DNA from: an uncultured Collinsella sp.
GTDB taxonomy: Bacteria; Actinomycetota; Coriobacteriia; Coriobacteriales; Coriobacteriaceae
Reading direction: 5' to 3'
DNA: 29,775 nucleotides
NCBI GenBank assembly: GCA_902496335.1
Contig: CABVAO010000022.1
Coordinates: 1 to 29,775 of the forward strand
Both the position numbers and the translations under genes were made by a program. Below the pieces are notes generated by a model. The model was not told where the DNA came from, searched no databases, and worked only from the letters and a program-made list of their open reading frames with translations. How positions within the stretch are numbered: the first letter of the stretch is position 1; each line of letters opens with the position of its first letter. Shown one piece after another: positions 1 to 7,246 of the stretch.

Positions 1-1
1 T

Positions 2-2053
2 TGCGCCTTTGCGGCACGCGTTGAGGACGGTCGCGTGGTGGCTGAGTTGCCGGTTGTGGGGCATCCATGCGCGGCGCGTGCCCTGTGCGCCCGCGGACGG
101 CATCGCCTGGCAATGCCGTTTGACGAGCGCGACCGCATTGTGCACCCCATGCGCCGACGAGCTGATGGCTCGGGGTTTGATGCCGTGAGCTGGGACGAGG
201 CGTTCTCGGATATTGCGGAGCGCCTCGCGGAGATTATTAACGAGCATAGTGCCCGTGCGCTGGGCATGACGCTCGGCGTGCCCTCGTTCGACCGCTACTG
301 GGCGTATCGTTTTATGCATGCGCTGGGTTCGCCCAACGTATACGGTGCCGATGGTGCCTGCGAGGTAAGCCGACTTACCGGTTGGGAGCACAGCCTGGGC
401 TATAGTCCCGCCTCCGACCTGGCGCATACCGACTGCATCATGTACCTGGGGCGTTCCATTGTCGATTCGTCAACGATGGGGGCCGTTGATGCGCTCAACG
501 ATGCGCGCCGGCGTGGGGCGAAAATCATTGTGGTTGACCCCCGGCGCAGCGGTTCGGCCGCGCTTGCCGATCGCTGGCTCCGTGTGCGCCCGGGCTGCGA
601 CTTGGCGCTGCTGTTGGGTATTGCCCACGTGTTGATTGCCGAGGGCCTGTACGACCACGAGTTCGTGGACCGCTATACCACTGGTTTTGACGAGCTGGCG
701 CAGGCGGCCCATGCTTGGACGCCCGAGTGGGCCGAGTCGATGTGCGACGTGCCGGCCGCGGAGATTGTCACCACGGCGCGCGATCTCGCTGCCGCCGCGC
801 CTGCTGCGGTGGTGGACGCTGGCTTTCATGGTGGTATCGGTATCGCGTATGCCAACAGTACGCAGACGGCGCGAGCTATCTGCATGGTTGATGTGCTGCT
901 GGGCTGTATTGGACATGCGGGCGGCGCGCTCAATCCACCCATACCGCTTGCGCTGGGCGACCTTGATCCCTCACGCTTTGCGACGCCGCCGGTGCCGCGT
1001 GAGCCTAAGTTGGGGTCCGAGCGCTATCCGCTGGTCGATCCGGTGCGCGGCCTGTGCACGACCATCGGTCAGTCGATTCTCGCCGGCGATTTGCGTGGGC
1101 TCATCGTCTATGCCAGTAACCCCGGTGCGGGCTATGGCAATGCACAGGCTTGGCTGGGTATTTTGCAGCAGCTCGACTTGCTCGTGACGATTGATATTCG
1201 CTGGTCCGAGACGGCGCGTGCTTCTGACTTCGTGCTGCCCGACGTGACGTATCTGGAGGCCGACCGCGGCGTGGGCACGGTGACAGGCGCCAACGATGCG
1301 CGCGTGTTCTACCGCAATGCCGTGCTGCCCGTGCAGCATGACGATACGCGTCCCGGTCGGGAGATCTTTGCCGGGTTGGCGCAGGCGTGTGGCGTGGGCG
1401 AGTACTTCCAGTTTACGTCTGACGATCTGGCGGCTGCCCAGGTGGCGCCGTTTGGAATTGACCTCGCTGCGCTTAAGGAGCGCGGTTGGGCCGATACGGG
1501 CGTGCCGCTGCCGCCGCGCACGGGTGAGCCGGCGATTCCCCTGGATGGCGGCAAAATTGCGCTGGCAAGCGACGTATGGGAACGAGCCGGCCTGGGTTGT
1601 GTACCCAACTGGATCGCTCCCATGGTGGAGCCTGGCCCGGGGATGTTTCGCCTCATTAGCGGCAACCGTCCCTTTGAGTCGCATACCTCGCGCAGGCTCG
1701 CGGCCCAAGGTGCCGCCGAGGCTGGGTCGGACCTGGATGCCGTGCAGATGAATGCCGATGCTGCTGCGCACATGGGCATCGCCGACGGCGAGATCGTCGA
1801 ACTCGTGAGCGACATGGGCCGCGACCGCGTGCGCGTGGAGACGACGCCCTATCTGCATCCGGCGTGCATCTTCACCTCGGCCGCTCCCGGCGGGCGTTCG
1901 TTTGGCGCCGATGCCGGTGGCGCTCAAGCCTTGGGCGTGGGCCCGCTCGACCATACGCCGTTGCGTTGGGACCCGTTGACGGGCGCTGCGCTCACCCAGG
2001 AAAACGCCGTTCGCGTGGAAAAGATCGCGGCACGCGAGGATAATAGCGAGTAA
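2..2053 (+). CDS. Molybdopterin oxidoreductase (DMSO reductase family), 5'-truncated
   Basis: This is the catalytic subunit of a bis-MGD molybdoenzyme, cut by the left edge of the window. The frame is open from base 2, so the GTG at 35 is probably internal. The first residue is a Cys and ALCARG follows about 27 residues later; these fit the last two ligands of the N-terminal [4Fe-4S] domain, so only a few dozen residues are missing. The molybdopterin domain follows. The putative Mo ligand is the Cys in GACEVSR (codon 359-361), as in thiosulfate/polysulfide reductases, not selenocysteine. The C-terminal dinucleotide-binding domain is visible (RLISGNRPFESHTSRR, then VQMNADAAAHMGIADGE). The substrate cannot be read from the sequence. 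Electron-transfer and anchor subunits are not visible and would lie upstream. selA begins 76 bases downstream. Confidence 0.88.
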   Translation, partial: CAFAARVEDGRVVAELPVVGHPCAARALCARGRHRLAMPFDERDRIVHPMRRRADGSGFDAVSWDEAFSDIAERLAEIINEHSARALGMTLGVPSFDRYWAYRFMHALGSPNVYGADGACEVSRLTGWEHSLGYSPASDLAHTDCIMYLGRSIVDSSTMGAVDALNDARRRGAKIIVVDPRRSGSAALADRWLRVRPGCDLALLLGIAHVLIAEGLYDHEFVDRYTTGFDELAQAAHAWTPEWAESMCDVPAAEIVTTARDLAAAAPAAVVDAGFHGGIGIAYANSTQTARAICMVDVLLGCIGHAGGALNPPIPLALGDLDPSRFATPPVPREPKLGSERYPLVDPVRGLCTTIGQSILAGDLRGLIVYASNPGAGYGNAQAWLGILQQLDLLVTIDIRWSETARASDFVLPDVTYLEADRGVGTVTGANDARVFYRNAVLPVQHDDTRPGREIFAGLAQACGVGEYFQFTSDDLAAAQVAPFGIDLAALKERGWADTGVPLPPRTGEPAIPLDGGKIALASDVWERAGLGCVPNWIAPMVEPGPGMFRLISGNRPFESHTSRRLAAQGAAEAGSDLDAVQMNADAAAHMGIADGEIVELVSDMGRDRVRVETTPYLHPACIFTSAAPGGRSFGADAGGAQALGVGPLDHTPLRWDPLTGAALTQENAVRVEKIAAREDNSE

Positions 2054-2058
2054 TTGAC

Positions 2059-2079
2059 TCAGCCGATCGAATTGGCTGA
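2059..2079 (+). other. Short perfect hairpin between molybdoenzyme gene and selA
   Basis: A 9-bp stem (TCAGCCGAT with ATTGGCTGA, one G-U pair) closes a CGA loop just after the molybdoenzyme stop codon. No T-run follows, so it is at best a weak terminator or a processing or stability hairpin. A TTGACA hexamer lies directly downstream at 2084-2089, but no matching -10 is seen. Confidence 0.35.
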
Positions 2080-2129
2080 TAGTTTGACATTCGAACGATT
2101 GATTCACCTTTGGTTTTGAAAGGCCGCAC

Positions 2130-3587
2130 ATGAGCGATAGCCAGAACATGTCCGATGAGGTGCGCGCCCGCCTGCGCGCCATTCCCTCCGTCAACGAGCT
2201 GCTCGCAGAGTGGCCGGTTGTGAAGGCGGCGGGGGAGACCTGCGACGCGGTGGTGCATGCCGCCGTCACGGCCGAGCTCGACGAGGAGCGCGCCGCCATT
2301 CGTGCCGGCGCCGCCCCGCGTTCCAAGCGCGAGCTGGCCTCGGCCATCGAGTGGCGTGCGCATCGCTCCGCGCTGCCGAGCCTGCGTCCCGCCGTCAACG
2401 CCACGGGTGTGGTTATCCATACCAACTTGGGTCGCGCTCCGCTCGCGGAATCAGCTGCCAAAGCCGTGGCCGAGGTCGCGCGCGGGTATAGCACGCTCGA
2501 GTACAGTGTGGACACCTGTTCGCGCGGGTCGCGCAAGGAGCACGCCGCGCAGCTGATCCGCTCACTCACCGGTGCCGAGGACGCGCTCGTGGTCAACAAC
2601 AATGCCGCCGCGGTGCTGCTGGTGCTGGCGACCCATGCCGCAGGCAAAGAGGTCATCGTCAGCCGCGGTGAGCTTGTCGAGATTGGCGGCAGCTTCCGCA
2701 TCCCCGATGTCATGGCGGCTTCGGGCGCCAAACTCGTCGAGGTCGGCGCCACCAACCGCACGCATTTGGGCGACTACGAGCGCGCCATCACGCCCGATAC
2801 GGCGATGATCCTCAAGGTCCATCCTTCCAACTATCGCATCGAGGGCTTTCACGAGGAGGTGGGCTCTCGGGAGCTTGCTGCTCTGGCCCACAAACACGGC
2901 CTGCTGTTCTACGAGGACCAGGGTTCGGGCGCGCTGTTGCCCGACGACATCTTGGTGCGCGGCGGCGAAGAAACCACGCCGGCTTCGGTTTCGGCAGGGC
3001 TCGATATCGTGTCGTGCTCGGGTGATAAGCTGCTGGGCGCCGCGCAGGCGGGCATTATCATGGGCCGTCGCGATCTGGTCCAGGCCTGCGGGTCGCATCC
3101 GCTTATGCGTGCCCTGCGCCCGGGCAAGCTCGCACTCGCGGCGCTCGAGGCTACACTGCGCATTTACATGGATGGGGCGGATGTGGCCCATCGTGAGGTG
3201 CCGGTGCTCAACATGCTCACGCTTCCGCAGGCTCATCTGGAGCGTCGCGCACGCAAGCTGCGCGAGCTGATGGTGGCGGGCTTCGATAAGGCTGGCTGCC
3301 CGTGTGCCGTGCAGGTGGAAATCGTCGAGGAGTCGTCGACTCCCGGCGGCGGCTCGCTGCCTACCGTCGAGCTGCCGACGATGTGCGTTGCCGTGCGTCT
3401 TGTCGATGAGCGTCTTTCCGTTGACGCGCTCAAGCGCTCGCTCGTCCAAGACTTCGATACGCCGGTCGTCACGCGCGCCTCGCATGACCGCATCCTGTTT
3501 GACGTGCGCACGCTCGTGGGCGACCGCGATATCGAGACAGCGGCATCGACGCTCGTTGCGTGCGCTAAGAAGGCGATTGCTCGATGA
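2130..3587 (+). CDS. selA: L-seryl-tRNA(Sec) selenium transferase SelA
   Basis: SelA is a PLP enzyme that converts Ser-tRNA(Sec) to Sec-tRNA(Sec) using selenophosphate. The 485-residue product has the family's usual length. The N-terminal SelA domain (SVNELLAEWPVV) precedes an aspartate-aminotransferase-like fold. The PLP lysine is K300 in SGDKLLGAAQAG, equivalent to K295 of E. coli SelA. Other family blocks are NATGVVIHTNLGRAPL and HPSNYRIEGF. The start ATG has a GAAAGG ribosome site 6 bases upstream. The stop overlaps the selB start (ATGA), indicating translational coupling. With selB and the tRNA-Sec gene downstream, only selD is missing from a complete selenocysteine incorporation set; it is not in this window. 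Confidence 0.97.
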   Translation: MSDSQNMSDEVRARLRAIPSVNELLAEWPVVKAAGETCDAVVHAAVTAELDEERAAIRAGAAPRSKRELASAIEWRAHRSALPSLRPAVNATGVVIHTNLGRAPLAESAAKAVAEVARGYSTLEYSVDTCSRGSRKEHAAQLIRSLTGAEDALVVNNNAAAVLLVLATHAAGKEVIVSRGELVEIGGSFRIPDVMAASGAKLVEVGATNRTHLGDYERAITPDTAMILKVHPSNYRIEGFHEEVGSRELAALAHKHGLLFYEDQGSGALLPDDILVRGGEETTPASVSAGLDIVSCSGDKLLGAAQAGIIMGRRDLVQACGSHPLMRALRPGKLALAALEATLRIYMDGADVAHREVPVLNMLTLPQAHLERRARKLRELMVAGFDKAGCPCAVQVEIVEESSTPGGGSLPTVELPTMCVAVRLVDERLSVDALKRSLVQDFDTPVVTRASHDRILFDVRTLVGDRDIETAASTLVACAKKAIAR

Positions 3588-5551
3588 GTGAGGTTAAAGC
3601 GCTGGTGGAGTGTCCCGTTATCGTTGGCACGGCGGGCCACGTCGACCACGGTAAGTCGGCGCTGATCGAGGCGCTGACCGGCAAGAATCCCGATCGCCTG
3701 GAGGTCGAGCGCCGTCGCGGTATGACCGTGGAGCTGGGCTTTGGCGAGCTGGCACTGCCGAGCGGCAAGATCGTTGGCCTGGTCGACGTGCCGGGCCACG
3801 CGCATTACTTGCGCGCCATGGTGCAGGGCGCCACGGGTATCGACGTGGCCGTGCTGGTGGTCTCTGCCGTCGAGGGCGTAATGCCGCAGACGCGCGAGCA
3901 CGTGCACGTGCTGGAGTTGCTGGGCGTCACGCACATGGTGGTCGCACTGACGATGTGCGACCTGGCCGATGCCGAGATGACCGAGCTTGCCGAGCTCGAT
4001 GTCGATGACTTTTTGTCGGGTACCGTGTTTGCGGGCGCGCCGATCGTGCCCGTGTCGTCTAAGACGGGCGAGGGTATTGATGCGCTGCTGGCAGCGCTCG
4101 ATGAGTGCGTGGATGCCTGCTGGGATGCTTGCCGCGATCGCGCCGAGCGAACCGACGCCGCGCCGCGCCTGCCGATTGACCGCTGCTTTACGATCAAGGG
4201 CGCCGGTACCGTGGTGACGGGAACGTTGCACGATGTGCCGGTTGCGGTGGGCGACGAGCTGATGGCTTTGCCGTCACGTACGGTCTGCCGTGTCCGCGGG
4301 ATTCAGGTGCATGGCGATACGCCGCGCGCGCTGCCTGGGCAACGCGTGGCGCTCAACCTGGTTGGTGACGGTGTCGCGGCGCTTGATCGTGGCGAGATGC
4401 TGGGCGTGGCGGATCGCTTTGGTCAGACGTTGCGCTTTATGATGACGTTCACCTACCTGGGTCGCGAGGGAGCCAAGCCGCGCGTGCTCGAGTCAGGCGC
4501 GCGCGTGCACGTGATGGCGGGTACGGCCGAGGTTGTCGGCCGCATCATGCTTTTGGCGGGCGAGGCCCCCATGGCGGTGGGCGAGACCCGTACCGTGCAG
4601 GTGCGCCTGGAGGACCCGCTGCCGCTGTGTGCCGGAGACCATGCCGTGGTGCTGTCGTATTCGCCCGTTATGCTTATTGGCGGCGGGCGCGTGCTGCTTT
4701 CGCGCTGCCGTCGCTCGCGCGAGCTTTCTGCCGGCGAGCGCGCACTGTTTGCGGCGCTTGAGTCCGGCGATACCGCGGGCGGTGTGGGCGCTTGGCTGGC
4801 GCTGCAGATGCTGCCAGTTACGGCGGTTGATGTTGCCGACGCTTTGGATCTTGGTGTCGGCGAGGTCGATGCCGCACTGCGCGGGTTGGTGTCGCAGGGC
4901 TCTGTTCGCAAGCTTGCTGTGGGTGATGCGGACTACTTGGCGGACGCCGTGGTGCTCGATGCTGCGATGGATGCACTGGCGGCGACCCTGTCAGCCATGC
5001 ACGCGGCGTCTCCCAAGGAGACGGGCTTTACGCCCGGCGCCGTTGCCCATGCTGCGTGGCCTGCCGCTGATGATGGCGTTGCCGCGGCTTTGATTGCCGA
5101 GGGCTGCTCGCGTGGCGTGTGTGCCGCCGAGGGTGCCGAGGTATTCGACCCGCACTCCGCTGCCGCCGCGGCGCGTGTGGTGCGCGAGGCCTGCGAACGT
5201 ATCGTTGCCTTGCTGGACGAAGCCGGCCTCGATGCACCGATATTGCCCGAGGTGGGCGAGCAGTTGCAGCTCGATCGCGACACCATGACGCGTGCCCTGC
5301 GCGAGCTTTCGCTCAATCGCTCGATCGTTAAGGTCGAGCGCGACGTTGCCCTGTCCGCTGCCGCCGAGGCCCATGCGCGCGAGCTTGTTGCCGCCGCCAT
5401 TGAGGCAGCCGGCGGTGCTGCCACCACGAGCGTACTGCGCGAGGCCCTGGGTGTGTCGCGCAAACGTGCCATCAGCATCTTGGAGCACCTGGATGCCGTG
5501 CGCTTTACAGTGCTCGACAAGGATGCCGGCGGCCTGAGGTCCCTGCGCTAG
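3584..5551 (+). CDS. selB: Selenocysteine-specific elongation factor SelB
   Basis: SelB is a GTPase that delivers Sec-tRNA(Sec) to UGA codons marked by a SECIS hairpin. The product has 655 residues. The N-terminal EF-Tu-like domain has G1 (GHVDHGKS, residues 18-25), the switch I region (ERRRGMTVELGF) and G3 (DVPGH, 68-72). Beta-barrel domains follow, and then winged-helix repeats (about residues 400-655) of the type that binds SECIS RNA. The C-terminal part contains SVLREALGVSRKRAISILEHLDAV, written here only as the helix starting SVLREALGVSRKR. One oddity is the G4 guanine-specificity motif, which reads TMCD (123-126) where NKxD or TKxD is usual, so the lysine is replaced by Met. The gene overlaps selA by four bases. 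A family A hairpin and selC lie immediately downstream. Confidence 0.96.
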   Translation: MSEVKALVECPVIVGTAGHVDHGKSALIEALTGKNPDRLEVERRRGMTVELGFGELALPSGKIVGLVDVPGHAHYLRAMVQGATGIDVAVLVVSAVEGVMPQTREHVHVLELLGVTHMVVALTMCDLADAEMTELAELDVDDFLSGTVFAGAPIVPVSSKTGEGIDALLAALDECVDACWDACRDRAERTDAAPRLPIDRCFTIKGAGTVVTGTLHDVPVAVGDELMALPSRTVCRVRGIQVHGDTPRALPGQRVALNLVGDGVAALDRGEMLGVADRFGQTLRFMMTFTYLGREGAKPRVLESGARVHVMAGTAEVVGRIMLLAGEAPMAVGETRTVQVRLEDPLPLCAGDHAVVLSYSPVMLIGGGRVLLSRCRRSRELSAGERALFAALESGDTAGGVGAWLALQMLPVTAVDVADALDLGVGEVDAALRGLVSQGSVRKLAVGDADYLADAVVLDAAMDALAATLSAMHAASPKETGFTPGAVAHAAWPAADDGVAAALIAEGCSRGVCAAEGAEVFDPHSAAAAARVVREACERIVALLDEAGLDAPILPEVGEQLQLDRDTMTRALRELSLNRSIVKVERDVALSAAAEAHARELVAAAIEAAGGAATTSVLREALGVSRKRAISILEHLDAVRFTVLDKDAGGLRSLR

Positions 5552-5576
5552 GCCGGTCACTCGCTCCCGCCTCCTC

Positions 5577-5643
5577 AGTTGCGGTGAAATAGTTCCTATT
5601 TGGAGGCTTTGGCAGCAAATACAGGAACTATTCCACCGCAACT
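5577..5643 (+). repeat. Family A palindromic element, copy 1
   Basis: Two 21-nt arms (left 5577-5597, containing TTGCGGTGAAATA; right 5623-5643, containing TATTCCACCGCAA) are separated by a 25-nt spacer. The arms are complementary except for one A-C mismatch in the GGTGAAATA/TATTCCACC segment. It lies between the selB stop and the selC promoter. Three further copies in this window (8683, 21222, 22454) have the same size and orientation. I do not recognise it as a named repeat; it is REP/MITE-like in appearance. Confidence 0.9.
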
Positions 5644-5679
5644 TCTTGTTCGTCTTTTTGGGATGGAGCCGTTTCGGTT

Positions 5680-5688
5680 TGGTAAAAT
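5680..5688 (+). promoter_or_regulatory. Candidate selC promoter (extended -10)
   Basis: TGGTAAAAT at 5680-5688 is an extended -10 (TG, one base, TAAAAT). A poor -35 (TTGGGA, 5658-5663) sits 19 bp upstream. Transcription would start near 5695, just before the tRNA at 5701. The same TGGTAnA(C/A)T form recurs upstream of two other genes in this window. Confidence 0.5.
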
Positions 5689-5700
5689 ACCGGCGCACTT

Positions 5701-5797
5701 GGGAACGGATGGGCTCCGGTGGGCTCCGCGGTCCTCAAAACCGTTGCGAGGCGTGCAAAACGTCTTGGATGTGTTCGATTCACATACGTTCCCGCCA
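5701..5797 (+). tRNA. selC: tRNA-Sec (anticodon TCA), CCA encoded
   Basis: The 97-nt gene folds into the bacterial selenocysteine tRNA shape. The acceptor GGGAACG pairs with CGTTCCC, followed by G and encoded CCA. The D arm has 6 bp (GGGCTC/GGGCTC, with two G-U pairs) and a four-base CGGT loop. The anticodon stem is GCGGT/ACCGT with loop CCTCAAA, giving anticodon TCA. A long variable arm has 8 bp (CGAGGCGT/ACGTCTTG), and the T arm is ATGTG-TTCGATT-CACAT. The short D loop, 6-bp D stem, long extra arm and UCA anticodon together are diagnostic. The eighth acceptor pair (8/5 layout) would be G-A, a mismatch. The location directly after selA-selB agrees with the assignment. An open reading frame running into mobA crosses this gene and is not real. 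Confidence 0.95.
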
Positions 5798-5806
5798 TAC
5801 GTTACC

Positions 5807-5861
5807 AGCGCTTTTGTGCTCGCGGTCTTGCTGCGTGCCGCAAAGGCGCTGTTTTGTTTTT
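5807..5861 (+). terminator. Intrinsic terminator of selC
   Basis: AGCGCTTTTG (5807-5816) pairs with CAAAGGCGCT (5841-5850) over 10 bp, with one G-U pair. The T-rich tract GTTTTGTTTTT follows. The loop of 24 bases is long for a terminator, but the position right after the tRNA and the T tract support the call. Confidence 0.6.
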
Positions 5862-5914
5862 GCACGAGCTTTTCGTAGCTCCGCTATTTCGACGGCGGAA
5901 TTTAGCTTCGTGCA
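5861..5914 (+). repeat. Nested imperfect inverted repeat before mobA
   Basis: The outer arms begin and end TGCACGA...TCGTGCA, with GCT/AGC continuing the pairing. An inner TCCGC/GCGGA stem closes the loop TATTTCGACG. Together they give a roughly 54-nt structured leader between the selC terminator and the mobA start. It could be a 5' regulatory structure or an unrelated palindrome; no function is assigned. Confidence 0.45.
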
Positions 5915-5951
5915 CCGGGTTTCGAGAATGCCGATGGGGGTGGTTTGCCGT

Positions 5952-6584
5952 ATGACTACCGTAAGACGTGCCGATCTTTCTTGCGTCGTCCAAGCGGGCG
6001 GGCTGTCCTCGCGCATGGGCTGCGATAAGGCCCGCATGGCGTTTTGCGGCGAGCCGCTCATCGAGCGCGTGCTGGGCCGGCTGGCGCCAGTTGCCGGCGA
6101 GTTGGTCGTGACGACTTCGCGTCCCAGCGAGTTGGCCTACCTTGAGGAACGCGCGTTTGGCGGCCTGGTGCCGCGTGTGGTGGCGGACCTTGAGGGGTCG
6201 GCGGGCGCCATGCGCGGCATCGCGAGTTCGTTGGCTGCGGCTCGGCTTCCTCTCGCGGCTATCGTCGCCTGTGATATGCCGTTTGTCTCGCCGGAACTCA
6301 TCGGCGCGCTCGCCGATCGTGTTGAGGCCGAGGCGCTCGACGTGTGCGTGCCGTGCGAGGAGCGGGGGATTGAGCCGCTTTGCGCCGTCTGGCGCCGTGA
6401 CGCGTGTGCGCCGGCCGCCCATGAGCTGCTCGCCTGCGACCGCCAGCGCATTCGCTGCCTGATCAATCGCGTTCAGGCTGGTTATATGGATGAACCGCAG
6501 ATCGTTAAGGCCGCGGGCTCGACGCTCTGCTTCGAAAACGTCAATACGCCCGAGGAGTTTGCGGCGGCCGAGTTACTCGCCTAG
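5952..6584 (+). CDS. mobA: MobA-type molybdenum cofactor guanylyltransferase
   Basis: The 210-residue protein starts MTTVRRADLS. It carries the nucleotidyltransferase signature QAGGLSSRMGCDKARM, the LxGGxSxRMGxDK motif of MobA/MocA proteins, which load GMP or CMP onto molybdopterin. Later blocks fit the family: GAMRGIASSL, the metal-binding acidic block ACDMPFVSPELI, and the C-terminal FENVNTPEEF. The ATG at 5952 is chosen because GGGGGTGG lies 8 bases upstream and because the longer open frame runs back through selC. MobA versus CTP-type MocA is not settled by motif reading alone. Its position between selABC and a molybdenum hydroxylase, near a bis-MGD enzyme, fits cofactor supply. The DUF3343 gene follows 15 bases downstream, probably in the same transcript. 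Confidence 0.85.
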   Translation: MTTVRRADLSCVVQAGGLSSRMGCDKARMAFCGEPLIERVLGRLAPVAGELVVTTSRPSELAYLEERAFGGLVPRVVADLEGSAGAMRGIASSLAAARLPLAAIVACDMPFVSPELIGALADRVEAEALDVCVPCEERGIEPLCAVWRRDACAPAAHELLACDRQRIRCLINRVQAGYMDEPQIVKAAGSTLCFENVNTPEEFAAAELLA

Positions 6585-6599
6585 ACGATTGGAGTTGCC

Positions 6600-6995
6600 A
6601 TGTCTCACGATATTTGTCCCGACACGGGAGAGCCTTGCACTTGCGATGGTTCCGAGCCCTGTACCTGCGGCTGCGGTGGCTGTGGACATACTGCGGAAGA
6701 GGAGGCGGCCGCTGCGGCGTATCGTGAGGCACACCGCGAAGGCCCGTCCGGTGATGCCCTCGACCACGAGCGCAAGATCATCGTTTCGTTCGATAGCACC
6801 TTCGATGTGATGGAGTGCGAGCAGCTTTGCCTGAATGCCGGCGTGCCCGGGCGCATTATGCCTTTGCCCGGCTCCATTACCGCAGGTTGCGGTCTGTGCT
6901 GGGCCATGCCGTTCTCGGGTGATGCGCTCGCCGCCTTCCGCGCTGCTACCGAAGGCCGCGTAACGCCCGCCGACTACCATCAACTCGTCCTTTAA
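6600..6995 (+). CDS. DUF3343 (putative Se/S carrier-like) protein with Cys-rich N-terminus
   Basis: The 131-residue protein has two parts. Residues 1-30 hold seven cysteines (6, 13, 15, 21, 23, 25, 28) and a His (30), spaced as in a metal-binding or thiol-rich tail. An Ala/Glu-rich linker follows. Residues 59-131 look like DUF3343 (PF11823): KIIVSFDSTFDVMECEQL, then PLPGSITAGCGLCW, with a CxxC where the family has its conserved Cys. The family is described as Se/S carrier-like and occurs with YedF-type selenium proteins. GGAG lies 6 bases before the ATG, and mobA is 15 bases upstream. A role in moving selenium or sulfur to a molybdoenzyme or to selenophosphate synthesis is inference from context. 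Confidence 0.75.
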   Translation: MSHDICPDTGEPCTCDGSEPCTCGCGGCGHTAEEEAAAAAYREAHREGPSGDALDHERKIIVSFDSTFDVMECEQLCLNAGVPGRIMPLPGSITAGCGLCWAMPFSGDALAAFRAATEGRVTPADYHQLVL

Positions 6996-7003
6996 CCCCC
7001 ACA

Positions 7004-7034
7004 CCACCACAAAGGTGCCCCAATGTGGTGGTTT
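7004..7034 (+). terminator. Possible weak terminator after DUF3343 gene
   Basis: CCACCAC (7004-7010) pairs with GTGGTGG (7025-7031), followed by only TTT. The remainder of the gap to gdhA (7035-7246) is A/T-richer and presumably holds the gdhA promoter. I could not pick a convincing -35/-10 pair there. Confidence 0.35.
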
Positions 7035-7246
7035 GGAACATGTGGACGAAACAGGTCTGAAACACAGGTTTTGCACGTCAGGCACTCAAAAACGCTTCTA
7101 CCTGCATCGTAATCAAAACGAAACATCTGCTCGTCGGCTTATGCGAAACTTTGCTGCAACAGTGCGATATTATCCATACTCGATAAAGCTCGCGGCGCAT
7201 GGGGCGCCTCGAACGACACTTTTCTTTTCCATCAATTGGAGGAAGC

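Noticed and set aside
359..361. Selenocysteine in the molybdoenzyme
   Set aside because: The ligand codon is TGC (Cys), and no in-frame TGA interrupts this gene or any other gene recognised in the window.
2084..2089. Perfect TTGACA before selA as a promoter
   Set aside because: No acceptable -10 is found 16-18 bases downstream, so it was not called; selA may be read from the upstream gene.
971..2761. Long minus-strand open frames opposite known genes (also 7232-8488, 10560-12716, 12858-14216, 16494-18740, 26476-28899)
   Set aside because: They are antisense shadows caused by high GC and third-position bias. They lack family motifs and ribosome sites and lie fully over well-recognised genes.
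5646..5951. Upstream extension of mobA through the selC region
   Set aside because: The extension translates the tRNA-Sec gene and its terminator. A good ribosome site precedes ATG 5952.
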